From contig NZ_JAPEPO010000001.1 of assembly GCF_026340095.1 (NCBI RefSeq), positions 7,832,501-7,896,500 on the forward strand: a stretch of 64,000 nucleotides of DNA. Reading direction: 5' to 3'. Made by a program: the position numbers and the translations under genes. Each line of letters opens with the position of its first letter. Position 1 is the stretch's first letter. This document shows positions 9,332 through 16,772 of this stretch, piece after piece. The notes under the pieces are model-generated. The model ran no database searches and was not told the origin of the DNA. It worked only from the letters and a program-made list of their open reading frames with translations. This DNA comes from Streptomyces sp. NBC_01446. Its GTDB lineage: Bacteria > Actinomycetota > Actinomycetes > Streptomycetales > Streptomycetaceae.

Positions 9332-10271
9332 GGGTGCCTCCCATCATCCGCCGGTTGACCAGGGTGAACGCCATCAGCAGGACGAACAGCACGAGGGACT
9401 GGGCGCAGGCGTAGCCGACGCGGAACTCCCGGAAGGCGGACTTGTAGATCTCGTACGTCATCATCGTGGTGCTGTTGGCGGGGCCGCCGTCGGTGAGGAT
9501 GTAGATCTGGTCGAAGGACTGGAACGCAGTGATCATCGAGGTGATCAGGACGAAGAACGTGGCGGGCTTGAGCAGGGGAAGCGTGAGGGAGAAGAACTGG
9601 CGCACCTTCGAGGCGCCGTCCACGGAGGCGGCCTCGTACAGCTCCTTCGGCAGGTTCTGCAGCGCGGCCAGATAGATCAGCATCTTCATGCCGATGCCCT
9701 GCCAGATCCCCACGAGGATCACCGACGGCATGGCCCACGACGTGGACGCGAGCCAGGCCGGGCTCTCTACGCCGAAGATGCTCAGCAACGTGGTGAACAG
9801 GCCGTTGCGCGGGTTGTAGATCCACAGCCAGACGAGGGCGATCGCCACGGTCGCGGTGACCTGTGGCAGGAAGATCGCGGTCCGGAAGATCCCGCGCGCC
9901 CGCAGCCCCGCGTTCAGGGCGAGCGCGAGCAGCAGCCCGAGCGCCATGCCGAACGGCACGGTGAAGAAGGTGTACACGACGGTGTTCAGGATCGACTTGC
10001 GGAACACGGCGTCGCCGAGCAGGTCGCGGAAGTTGTCCAGGCCCACGAACTTCGGTGCGGACAGGACGTCGTACGACGTGAACGCGAGGAAGACGGCGGC
10101 GACGACCGGCAGGCCGATCCACAGCGCCGCGTGCAGCAGGGCGGGCGCGACCATCAGCAGACCGGCCCTGCGGCGGCGTGCGCCGGGACCGGCGCCGCCG
10201 CGAACAGCGTTGCTGCGAGAAGGTTTCGGTGACTCGGGAGGCGAGGGCGGCCGCGCGGGGCCGGCCTTCAT
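9318..10271 (-). CDS. Carbohydrate ABC transporter permease, MalF type
   Basis: The partner permease of the polysaccharide locus, about 317 residues. It has a basic, Pro-rich N-terminal tail, six predicted helices and the EAA loop YEAASVDGASKVRQFFSLTL. The start is uncertain among ATG 10271, GTG 10274 and GTG 10289; all are in frame, and GGGAG or GAGGGG ribosome-binding sequences could serve any of them. It lies between the binding protein gene and the MalG-type gene on one transcript. Confidence 0.9.
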   Translation of the reverse strand: MKAGPARPPSPPESPKPSRSNAVRGGAGPGARRRRAGLLMVAPALLHAALWIGLPVVAAVFLAFTSYDVLSAPKFVGLDNFRDLLGDAVFRKSILNTVVYTFFTVPFGMALGLLLALALNAGLRARGIFRTAIFLPQVTATVAIALVWLWIYNPRNGLFTTLLSIFGVESPAWLASTSWAMPSVILVGIWQGIGMKMLIYLAALQNLPKELYEAASVDGASKVRQFFSLTLPLLKPATFFVLITSMITAFQSFDQIYILTDGGPANSTTMMTYEIYKSAFREFRVGYACAQSLVLFVLLMAFTLVNRRMMGGTRGHG

Positions 10272-10301
10272 CACGGAGAGGGCTCCCACGGTGACAGCCC
10301 C

Positions 10302-11573
10302 TCACATCCGCGCGATGGCGGCCTCGGCGAGACGCCCGAGCTCCGCGATCGCGCTCTTCGCGGACCGGCCGCCCACGACGGCGGGTTCGAGGGTCGGCTT
10401 GATCTTCTCGCGGATCTCCATCCAGGCCGGGGTGCCGCCTTCGGCGCAGGCGCTGCCGAGGTTCTGCAGGGAGAAGTCGACGAGCTTGTTCTTCTTGACG
10501 TACGAGGTGGAGCGCAGTTCGCGCAGACCGGGCACGGTGGCGCGCTGCTTGGCGGCGGCGAGGATCGAGTCGGGCGCGGCGAGGTACTCGACGAGGGCGC
10601 GGGCCGCCGCCGGGTGCCGGCTGCGCGCGGACTGCGTGACGAGCGTCCCGCCCGTGAGCATCGCGGGCTTGCGGTTGCGGAGCACGAACGCCCCGATCAG
10701 GTCCTTCTCGATGAGCTCGGGCGTCTGTTCCTGGAGCTGCTTCCACAGGCCGCTGCCGGTCATCATCATGGCGGCCTTGCCCGTCTGGAGGTTGGTGGGA
10801 GCCCCGGCGTCCGCGTCCGTCTTCTTCGCGTAGTCGGCCGAGCCGTCCGCGCTCAGATCCTTGAAGAACTGGAGCGCTTCGACCCCTCGCCCGTCGGTGA
10901 AGGCGACCTTCTTGCCGTCGGCGCTGAACAGGGAGCCGCCGTTGGCGTACAGGAAGGTTTCCCAGCACTGCCGCAGGTCGATCGAGAACGGGTCGAAGCC
11001 CAGCCGGTCGCCCTTGGTCAACTGCTTCGCCATGGCGCGCAGTTCGGTCCAGTCGCGGGGTGGCTTCTTGATGCCGGCGGCGGCGAAGTGGTCCTTGCGG
11101 TAGGCGACGAGCCGGGTGGCCATCACGGTCGGGAGCGCGTACAGCCTCCCGTCGTAGCGGGACGGTTCGAGGACCCGCGGCTCGTAGTCGTGGCGGGTCG
11201 CGAGCGACTCGGGCAGCGGGGCGAGCACCTTCTTCGCGGCGAACGGCGGGATCCAGCCGACGCCCATCATCAGCACGTCGGGCAGCAGTCCGCCCGCGAG
11301 CGCGGTGGTGATCTTCTCGTTGAGCTGTGTGTACGTCGTGTAGTCGACGTTCACCTTGACGTGCGGGTGCTTCTTGCGGAAGCCGCCGAGGATCTCCTGC
11401 TCCAGGAGCTCCTTGCCGTCGGAGCCTTCGTAGATCGGGGTGAGCAGCGATATCTCACCTTCGGCGGGGCCGCCGGCCGAGCCGCCGGCCGAGGAGCCGG
11501 TGCCGCAGCCCGTGACCGCGGCCGCCGTGCCCGCACCGAGTGCGGTCAGCAGCAGTCGTCTCGTGAGTTCCAT
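10302..11573 (-). CDS. Extracellular sugar-binding lipoprotein, CUT1 family
   Basis: A 423-residue solute-binding protein. The N-terminus has a twin-arginine signal (TRRLLLTALGAG) ending in the lipobox VTGC, so the mature protein should be a membrane-anchored lipoprotein exported by Tat. The rest has the bacterial extracellular binding protein family 1 pattern (FRKKHPHVKVNVDYT, ALAGGLLPDVLMMG, TGKAAMMMTGSGLW). It is the first gene of the minus-strand operon, and its upstream region carries two of the three LacI-type operator candidates. The ligand is presumably an oligosaccharide released by the PL8 lyase. Confidence 0.9.
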   Translation of the reverse strand: MELTRRLLLTALGAGTAAAVTGCGTGSSAGGSAGGPAEGEISLLTPIYEGSDGKELLEQEILGGFRKKHPHVKVNVDYTTYTQLNEKITTALAGGLLPDVLMMGVGWIPPFAAKKVLAPLPESLATRHDYEPRVLEPSRYDGRLYALPTVMATRLVAYRKDHFAAAGIKKPPRDWTELRAMAKQLTKGDRLGFDPFSIDLRQCWETFLYANGGSLFSADGKKVAFTDGRGVEALQFFKDLSADGSADYAKKTDADAGAPTNLQTGKAAMMMTGSGLWKQLQEQTPELIEKDLIGAFVLRNRKPAMLTGGTLVTQSARSRHPAAARALVEYLAAPDSILAAAKQRATVPGLRELRSTSYVKKNKLVDFSLQNLGSACAEGGTPAWMEIREKIKPTLEPAVVGGRSAKSAIAELGRLAEAAIARM

Positions 11574-11600
11574 GGGACACCCCTTGTGAGGCGGAGATGG

Positions 11601-11612
11601 TCAATCGATACA
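11601..11612. promoter_or_regulatory. Candidate LacI-family operator 1
   Basis: TCAATCGATACA, with a central CG as expected for LacI-family operators. It lies 28 bases upstream of the ATG of the binding protein gene, where a bound repressor would block the lyase/transport operon. It matches two more copies at 11648 and 11767 at 10 of 12 positions. Confidence 0.6.
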
Positions 11613-11647
11613 GCGGAGAGTGGCCTGTAAGCGGCCGGAAACGCTGG

Positions 11648-11659
11648 TAAATCGATGCA
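11648..11659. promoter_or_regulatory. Candidate LacI-family operator 2
   Basis: TAAATCGATGCA, the second copy of the T(A/C)AATCG(A/G)T(A/G)CA motif, 47 bases from operator 1. That is between four and five helical turns, so binding on one face or short looping is possible. Confidence 0.6.
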
Positions 11660-11766
11660 GTGAGGCTAGGAGTCGCTCACGAGAGGCGTCAACAGCACGT
11701 GCACAACAATCTTTTGGGCCGATCACGGAGAGGCTCCGATCCCCTGAACCTGCGCACCAGATCTAG

Positions 11767-11778
11767 TAAATCGGTACA
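11767..11778. promoter_or_regulatory. Candidate LacI-family operator 3, at the regulator's own promoter
   Basis: TAAATCGGTACA, framed by the short inverted arms CTAG...CTAG. It lies 62 bases upstream of the regulator's TTG start, suggesting autoregulation as well as control of the divergent operon. Confidence 0.55.
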
Positions 11779-11839
11779 CTAGAGTGGAACACTGCACGGG
11801 ACAGTCGGGAAGTCGCAGCTAGCCGGAGGTGGCACGGCA

Positions 11840-12904
11840 TTGAACGGGGTTACGATCCATCAGGTCGCGGAGGCGGCCGGGGTGTCCGCGAGCACGGTGT
11901 CCAACGTTCTCAACGGCCGCACCGACCGGATGCAGCCCGCCACCCTGGCCCGGGTCGAGCAGGCCATAGAGCAGCTGAGCTACCGGCCCAACCGCGCGGC
12001 CCGCATGCTCCGCACCGGTCGCATCCAGGTCATCGGCCTCATCGTGCCCTCCGTCGCGAACCCGTTCTGGGGTGCCCTCGCCCGTGAACTGGAGGCCGTC
12101 GCGCTCGCCGAGGGCTACCACGTACTCCTGTGCAACAGCGAGCGCGACCCGGCCAGGGAGCTCAAGTACGGAGAGGAGCTCCTCGCGGACGGGGTGAGCG
12201 GCGTGGTGCTGTGCTCCTCCCTCCCCTCGCTCGACCACGTGACGCCCCTGCTGAAGCGAGGGCTCAAAATGGTGGCCTTCGACCGCGCCGCCCAGGCCGG
12301 TGACCCGCCGTCCCTGGCCAGCATCAGCGTCGACAACGCGATGGGCGCCGAACTGGCCACCCGCCATCTCCTCGACCTCGGTCACCGGCGACTCGCGTTC
12401 GTCTCCGGCTCGGTCAACAGCGTCAACCGGCGGGAGCGGCTGCGCGGCTTCCGGTCGGCCCTGGAGGAGGCGGGCATCGACCCCGCCCAGGGGGTGGTCT
12501 GGCCGGGCGCGGCCACCAGCGAGTTCGGCGACAAGGAGTCCGCCGAGCTAGGCCGCTCGGCCGCGCGCGAGTTGCTGTCCGCGCCGGAGCCGCCGACCGG
12601 GTTCGTCGCGATCAACGACATGTGCGCGATCGGCGTGTGCCGGGGTGCGCGCGACGCGGGGCTGAGCGCGGGCCGCGAGGTCTCGGTGGTCGGGTTCGAC
12701 GACATTCTGCTCGCCGAACTCTTCGAGCCTCCGCTGACCACCGTCCGCCAGCCGCTCCCGGAGATGGCGGCGGAGACCTTCCAGCAGTTGCGCGCCCACA
12801 TCGAGTCCACGTCGGGCGCCGGGCGTTCGCTCCTGATCCGGCCGCGGCTCGTGGTGCGGGAGTCGACCGCGGCGGCCCCCGTCGGAGGCCTTGGTGCCCG
12901 GTGA
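11840..12904 (+). CDS. LacI-family transcriptional regulator of the polysaccharide locus
   Basis: A 354-residue regulator. Its N-terminal HTH reads TIHQVAEAAGVSASTVSNVL, followed by a hinge (RPNRAARMLRTGR) and a periplasmic-binding-like effector domain (IGLIVPSVANPFWG, VVGFDDILLAELFEPPLTTV). The start is a TTG with GGAGGTGG upstream; there is no ATG or GTG close enough to the HTH. It is divergent from the lyase/transport operon, with three matching operators in the 266-base gap, which supports local repression released by an imported oligosaccharide. Confidence 0.92.
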   Translation: MNGVTIHQVAEAAGVSASTVSNVLNGRTDRMQPATLARVEQAIEQLSYRPNRAARMLRTGRIQVIGLIVPSVANPFWGALARELEAVALAEGYHVLLCNSERDPARELKYGEELLADGVSGVVLCSSLPSLDHVTPLLKRGLKMVAFDRAAQAGDPPSLASISVDNAMGAELATRHLLDLGHRRLAFVSGSVNSVNRRERLRGFRSALEEAGIDPAQGVVWPGAATSEFGDKESAELGRSAARELLSAPEPPTGFVAINDMCAIGVCRGARDAGLSAGREVSVVGFDDILLAELFEPPLTTVRQPLPEMAAETFQQLRAHIESTSGAGRSLLIRPRLVVRESTAAAPVGGLGAR

Positions 12905-13019
12905 GGAGGGCACAAAGGCCCGCGCATGGGGGACGTCGGGCCTGTCAACGGGAGTGTGTGCCCGGGGTACGGTCGAGTGACTGAGGGGGCGGTCCGAGAA
13001 GGAACGAGGTGGCGCCGTC

Positions 13020-13289
13020 ATGGCTCCTCGCCGTGCGGACGCGACGCCGACCCCGACCGAGCAGGTGCGGCGCGGTCAGCTCATCGAGGCGACGATCGAC
13101 CTGATCTGCGAGAGGGGTTGTGCCGTGGCATCCCTGTCGGCCATCGCCCAGCAGGCCGGGATGTCGAAGGCCGCGGTCCTTTACCACTTCTCGTCCAAGG
13201 ACAACCTGACGCAGGCGACCCTCACGCACGTCCTCGACTCGGTCACGGCGTACGTCACCGAGCGCGTGGCACACGCGGCCGGGGAGGAA
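13020..13289 (+). pseudogene. TetR-family regulator, 3' truncated by an insertion element
   Basis: About 88 residues of a TetR protein remain. The HTH is complete (LSAIAQQAGMSKAAVLYHF), followed by the first helix of the ligand domain (LTHVLDSVTAYVTERVAHAAG). At about 13286 the sequence passes into the left end of the insertion element, and the frame stops at 13367 inside it. A normal TetR would have about 100 more residues. Beyond the element a short open frame (14713-14802) might be a tail remnant but is not in frame after simple excision, so a deletion probably accompanied the insertion. The remaining HTH alone is unlikely to dimerise or sense a ligand. Confidence 0.75.
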
Positions 13290-13426
13290 TCGGACTCCTG
13301 CGGAGCAGGACAGGAAGTAGGGGTTTCGCCCCCGGGGCGAAAGACCGTCCACCGGGTGACGGGGTGAGTGAGCCGACAGCGGTCAAGAACTCTCGACTGT
13401 CAGTCCTCCCGGGTAGGTTCGGGTGT

Positions 13427-14647
13427 ATGACGAGTGGAGCGATCACGCAGGGGGCCGGGCATGCCCGGTACACCTTTCGTGTGCGCCTGTCGGCGACGGC
13501 CCGGCGCGCGCTCGACGCCGAGTGGGATCGCTGCCGGTGGCTGTGGAACGAGTGTGTGGCCAAGTCCAGGCAGGTCCACGCGCAGCGCAGAGCGGGCGGC
13601 GAGAAGCTGACGTGCGGTCCGGCCCAGCTTGACAAGCTGCTGACCGAGGCCCGCAAAGTGACGCCGTGGCTGGCTCAGGGCGCGTCCGTGCCACAGCAGC
13701 AGGTGATCCGCGACTTCACCAAGTCGAGGGCGAAGGCGCTGAAGGACATCAAGGACCGGCTTGCGCAGCACCGCCGGGCGGGGATGCCCCACTTCAAGCG
13801 CAAGCGGGACGCCAAGCCGGGCATGAACTACACGAAGCGCGGTTTCCGCCTCAAGGACGGCCGCCTGCACCTCGCGGGCGGGATCGTGCTGACTGTCGTG
13901 TGGTCGCGGGACCTTCCGGCCGACCCGTCGAGCGTGCGCGTGTACCAGGACACGCTTGGGCATTGGTACGTGTCCTTCGTCGCTCCCGCGCAGAGCGAAC
14001 CGCTGCCCGCCACCGGGCGGGTTCTCGGGGTGGACTGGGGTGTGAAGGAGACGGCCACCACCACGGATGACGCCTACGACCTCCCGCATGCCGGGCACGG
14101 CAAGCGGGCCGCGCAGCGGCTCGCGAAGTACCAGCGGATGATGGCCCGGCGCCGGCGCCCGAAAGGGCAGCCCGCATCCAAGGGTTATCGGAAGGCGCAG
14201 GCACAGGCCGCCAAGGTGTCCAAGAAGATCGCGAGGCAGCGTGAGGACACCGGCCGCAAGTGGGCCACGTCCGTGATGCGTGGCCATGACGGGGTTGCGG
14301 TGGAGGACTTCCGGCCGAAGTTCCTCGCGAAGACCACGATGGCCCGCACAGCGGCCGACGCCGCCATCGCCGCGACGAAGCGCGCCCTGGTCGAGATGGG
14401 CCGCAAACACGCACGGGACGTCCGTCTCGTGCACCCGGCGCACACCACGATGGAATGTGCGCAGTGCGCAGCGAGAACCAAGCACGCACTCCCTCTCTCG
14501 ATGAGAACGTACGCCTGCACCGTGTGCGGAGCCGTGTCCCCCCGGGATAAGAACTCCGCCCGCGTGATGCTGGTCCGGGCAGGTTGGAACCCGGACGGTG
14601 CCGAGGGCGTAAGACCTCCTGGTCCGCTGGACCAGGAGGCTGCCTGA
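13427..14647 (+). CDS. tnpB: TnpB RNA-guided endonuclease-like protein, intact
   Basis: A 406-residue protein with full TnpB architecture. The N-terminal beta-barrel/helical region is RYTFRVRLSATARRALDAEW. The split RuvC domain has Asp in VLGVDWGVKE near residue 201, Glu in GVAVEDF near 292 and Asp in SPRDKNSA near 373, with a zinc ribbon CAQC...CTVC (about 343-366) before the last motif. All three catalytic acidic residues are present, so nuclease activity is plausible. The ATG at 13427 is 7 bases after a TAGGTT -10 box, suggesting a leaderless mRNA. TnpB proteins cut DNA guided by an RNA from the element's right end. Confidence 0.92.
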   Translation: MTSGAITQGAGHARYTFRVRLSATARRALDAEWDRCRWLWNECVAKSRQVHAQRRAGGEKLTCGPAQLDKLLTEARKVTPWLAQGASVPQQQVIRDFTKSRAKALKDIKDRLAQHRRAGMPHFKRKRDAKPGMNYTKRGFRLKDGRLHLAGGIVLTVVWSRDLPADPSSVRVYQDTLGHWYVSFVAPAQSEPLPATGRVLGVDWGVKETATTTDDAYDLPHAGHGKRAAQRLAKYQRMMARRRRPKGQPASKGYRKAQAQAAKVSKKIARQREDTGRKWATSVMRGHDGVAVEDFRPKFLAKTTMARTAADAAIAATKRALVEMGRKHARDVRLVHPAHTTMECAQCAARTKHALPLSMRTYACTVCGAVSPRDKNSARVMLVRAGWNPDGAEGVRPPGPLDQEAA

Positions 14648-14707
14648 GCCGTAAATCCCCGCACAGCCCTGGAGGGTAGAGAATCTCCTCCCTTCAGGGG
14701 AGGGGAG
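14640..14707 (+). ncRNA. Putative right-end omegaRNA (reRNA) 3' part of the TnpB element
   Basis: In TnpB elements the guide RNA scaffold runs from the end of tnpB to the element's right end, and the guide is the adjoining host DNA. Here the tract after the tnpB stop ends in the stem-loop CTCCTCCC-TTCA-GGGGAGGGGAG (14685-14707). The 5' limit is unknown and may lie inside tnpB. By analogy the guide would begin at 14708 with CCTTCAAGCTGTACGCGATC. This is position-based inference; no expression can be seen. Confidence 0.4.
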
Positions 14708-14790
14708 CCTTCAAGCTGTACGCGATCGAACGTCGTCGTCCCCGGACCCGCCTGCCCGCCCAGATATCCCCGGCGTCGTCGGCGCCGCGC

Positions 14791-16611
14791 TCAGTCCTCT
14801 GAGGGCGACCACCCCACCGCCTCGATCCTCGCCGCGTCGGACGGGCGTGTCTCGTCGAACACCGTCCGGCGGCCGTCGGTGACGCGCACCCCGTCCACGT
14901 ACACCCCGCGCCCCACGTACAGCTGGTCGGTCGCGTAGCGCCAGCGCAGGCGGACGTTGCCGCCCTTGAAGGCGCCGAGAGCGGCGGTCAGGCGGTGCCA
15001 GGTGCGGCCCGACCAGCCGTCGGCCGTGCCCTTGGGGTGGTCCTCGGCGTCCTCTCCCTTACGGGTGGTCGTGAACGGCAGGGGCTGCCAGGTCGCCCCG
15101 GTGTCGGCCGACACCTCCAGATACAGGAGGTCGGAGTGCGGTTCCGTGTCCCACCACAGGTCGCAGCCGAGGCTCGCCGTGTCGGAGGTGACGTCGAGTG
15201 CGGGCAGCGTGAGTGTCGCCGACGTGGCGCTCGCCATGCCGGAGAACCAGGCGGTGCGTCCGTGCGCGGGGCGTACGGCGACGGCGCGGGCGAGGTTGTT
15301 CGCCGCGGCGACCCGGGGAGCGGAGCCGGATCGCCAAGTGCGCACGGGATGCACGGAGTTGCCGAGCACGATGAGGAACGAGTCGGTCGTCGGGTCGAGG
15401 ACGATGGACGTGCCGGTGAAGCCGGTGTGCCCGGCCGTGCGTGGCGTCGCCATCGCGCCCATGTACCAGTGCTGGTAGAGCTCGAAGCCGAGGCCGTGCT
15501 CGTCGCCGGGGAACGCCTGGTTGAAGTCGGTGAACAGCAGCCGTACGGACTCCTCGGACAGGATGCGCGCCTTGCCGTAGGAACCCCCGTTGAGGAGGGT
15601 GCGGCCGAGGATCGCGAGGTCCCACGCGCAGGAGAAGACACCGGCGTGGCCCGCCACACCGCCGAGCCCGAACGCGTTCTCGTCGTGCACCTCGCCCCAG
15701 ACGAGTCCGCGGTCGAGGCCGGACCAGGGCAGGCGTGCGTCCTCCGTCGCGGCGATCTTCGGTTTCCAGGACGCGGGCGGGTTGTAACGGGTGCGGCGCA
15801 TGCCGAGGGGGCCGGTGATCCGCTCGCGCAGGAGTACGTCCAGGCTCTCGCCCGTGAGCTTCTCCAGGACCAGCTGGAGCGAGATCAGATTGAGGTCGGA
15901 GTAGAGGTACACGGTGCCGGGCGGGTTGAGGGGCGCCTCGTTCCAGATGAGCCGGAGCTGCCCCTCGCGCGTCGTCTCCTTGTAGAGGGGGATCCAGGCG
16001 CGGAATCCCGAGGTGTGCGTGAGGAGTTGACGGATCGTGATGTCCTGCTTGCCGGCGGCCGCGAAGTCGGGGAGGTACGAGGCGACCGTGGCCTCCAGCT
16101 CCAGCTTGCCGCGCTCGATCTCCTGCACGGCGATGAGCGAGGTGAACAGCTTCGACACGGAGGCCAGGTCGTAGACCGTGTCCTCGGCCGCCGCGATCTG
16201 CTGGTCGGCGGGGAACTCCACACCGGTGTCGGTCTTGTCGTCGTAGGCCGAGTAGCGCACGGCCTTGCCGATCGGCTGGTGGAGAGCGACCGTGCCGCCG
16301 CGGCCGGCGAGCAGTACGGCGCCCGCGTACCAGGGGTGCTTGGGGGAGGGGGCGAGGAACTTCTCGGCGTCGGCGACGAGCTGGCGCAGATGCCCGGCGA
16401 TCAGACCGGCCTGTTCCGGGGACCCGCGGCGCAGCGTGGGTGCGTGCCCGTCGGCGTGCCCGTCCGTGTGGGTGTCCGCGGCGGCGGCGGGCCCCGCCGG
16501 GAACGGGGCGAGGGCCAGTGCCCCGCTCAACGCCAGTACACTCGCGCCCAGTTGGCGACGGGAGAGCCCGTCGTCCGTGTCTTGCAATCTGTCCGCCGCG
16601 CCGTCGGTCAT
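14791..16611 (-). CDS. Secreted class-C-type serine hydrolase with C-terminal beta-sandwich
   Basis: A 606-residue protein. A Tat signal (LSRRQLGASVLALSGALALA) is followed by a beta-lactamase/DD-peptidase-like domain with SVSK near residue 151 (nucleophile Ser and Lys), YSD near 237 (the Y-x-N position, here with Asp) and HTG near 392. A C-terminal domain of about 170 residues (LGCDLWWDTEPHSDLLYLEVSADTG) resembles a carbohydrate- or wall-binding beta-sandwich. Likely roles are peptidoglycan peptide or ester hydrolysis outside the cell. Sequence does not support calling it a true antibiotic-resistance beta-lactamase. Two TGAAA-type palindromes lie just upstream. Confidence 0.85.
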   Translation of the reverse strand: MTDGAADRLQDTDDGLSRRQLGASVLALSGALALAPFPAGPAAAADTHTDGHADGHAPTLRRGSPEQAGLIAGHLRQLVADAEKFLAPSPKHPWYAGAVLLAGRGGTVALHQPIGKAVRYSAYDDKTDTGVEFPADQQIAAAEDTVYDLASVSKLFTSLIAVQEIERGKLELEATVASYLPDFAAAGKQDITIRQLLTHTSGFRAWIPLYKETTREGQLRLIWNEAPLNPPGTVYLYSDLNLISLQLVLEKLTGESLDVLLRERITGPLGMRRTRYNPPASWKPKIAATEDARLPWSGLDRGLVWGEVHDENAFGLGGVAGHAGVFSCAWDLAILGRTLLNGGSYGKARILSEESVRLLFTDFNQAFPGDEHGLGFELYQHWYMGAMATPRTAGHTGFTGTSIVLDPTTDSFLIVLGNSVHPVRTWRSGSAPRVAAANNLARAVAVRPAHGRTAWFSGMASATSATLTLPALDVTSDTASLGCDLWWDTEPHSDLLYLEVSADTGATWQPLPFTTTRKGEDAEDHPKGTADGWSGRTWHRLTAALGAFKGGNVRLRWRYATDQLYVGRGVYVDGVRVTDGRRTVFDETRPSDAARIEAVGWSPSED

Positions 16612-16625
16612 GAACGAACCCCTTC

Positions 16626-16669
16626 TGAAAGTATCTTTCGGGATCTAGCTCGACGGATGAAACTTTCAT
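16626..16669. promoter_or_regulatory. Paired TGAAA/TTTCA palindromes upstream of the serine hydrolase
   Basis: Two inverted repeats: TGAAAGTATCTTTCG at 16626-16640 and the perfect 13-mer ATGAAACTTTCAT at 16657-16669, with centres 30 bases apart. They lie 15-58 bases upstream of the hydrolase ATG, where a repressor would act. The regulator is not encoded nearby; the type is undetermined. Confidence 0.5.
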
Positions 16670-16710
16670 GTCAGGTTCCGGTCGTGTCAAGCCTCGGAAT
16701 TGCGCCGCAA

Positions 16711-16732
16711 AAATCTGACGCAGCATCAGAAA
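16711..16732. promoter_or_regulatory. Shared 22-bp operator-like site (copy 1), upstream of the flavoprotein/CoA-ligase pair
   Basis: AAATCTGAC-GCAGC-ATCAGAAA, an inverted repeat (TCTGA...TCAGA). The same 22-bp layout with only the spacer and one base changed occurs at 29272-29293. It lies 40 bases before the flavoprotein ATG. Confidence 0.6.
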
Positions 16733-16772
16733 GTGTCTTCCCTCGTTCGCAGGAGTGCGGCATTCTGCGCCC

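Larger units (their letters stand above)
13281..14707 (+). mobile_element. TnpB-only insertion element (IS200/IS605 superfamily, IS1341-like), copy A
   Basis: An element of about 1.4 kb with one gene, tnpB, and no transposase TnpA. The left boundary is inferred by alignment with copy B near 63759: both read GGGGAG-NNN-TCGGACTCCTGCGG and then match for 137 bases up to the tnpB ATG, with seven differences. The left end has a near-perfect hairpin TTTCGCCCC-C-GGGGCGAAA (13324-13342). The right end is the stem-loop at 14685-14707. GGGGAG occurs at both ends (13281-13286 and 14702-14707), so it is either terminal sequence or the target/TAM. Movement would need a TnpA supplied in trans. Confidence 0.8.

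Noticed and set aside
12916..12941. Terminator after the LacI gene
   Set aside because: GGCCCG...CGGGCC can pair, but the arms are only 6 bp around a 14-base loop, too weak to call.
14791..16611. Beta-lactam resistance gene
   Set aside because: It has the serine hydrolase motifs, but the Y-x-N position is YSD, and the C-terminal beta-sandwich points to a wall or glycan role.
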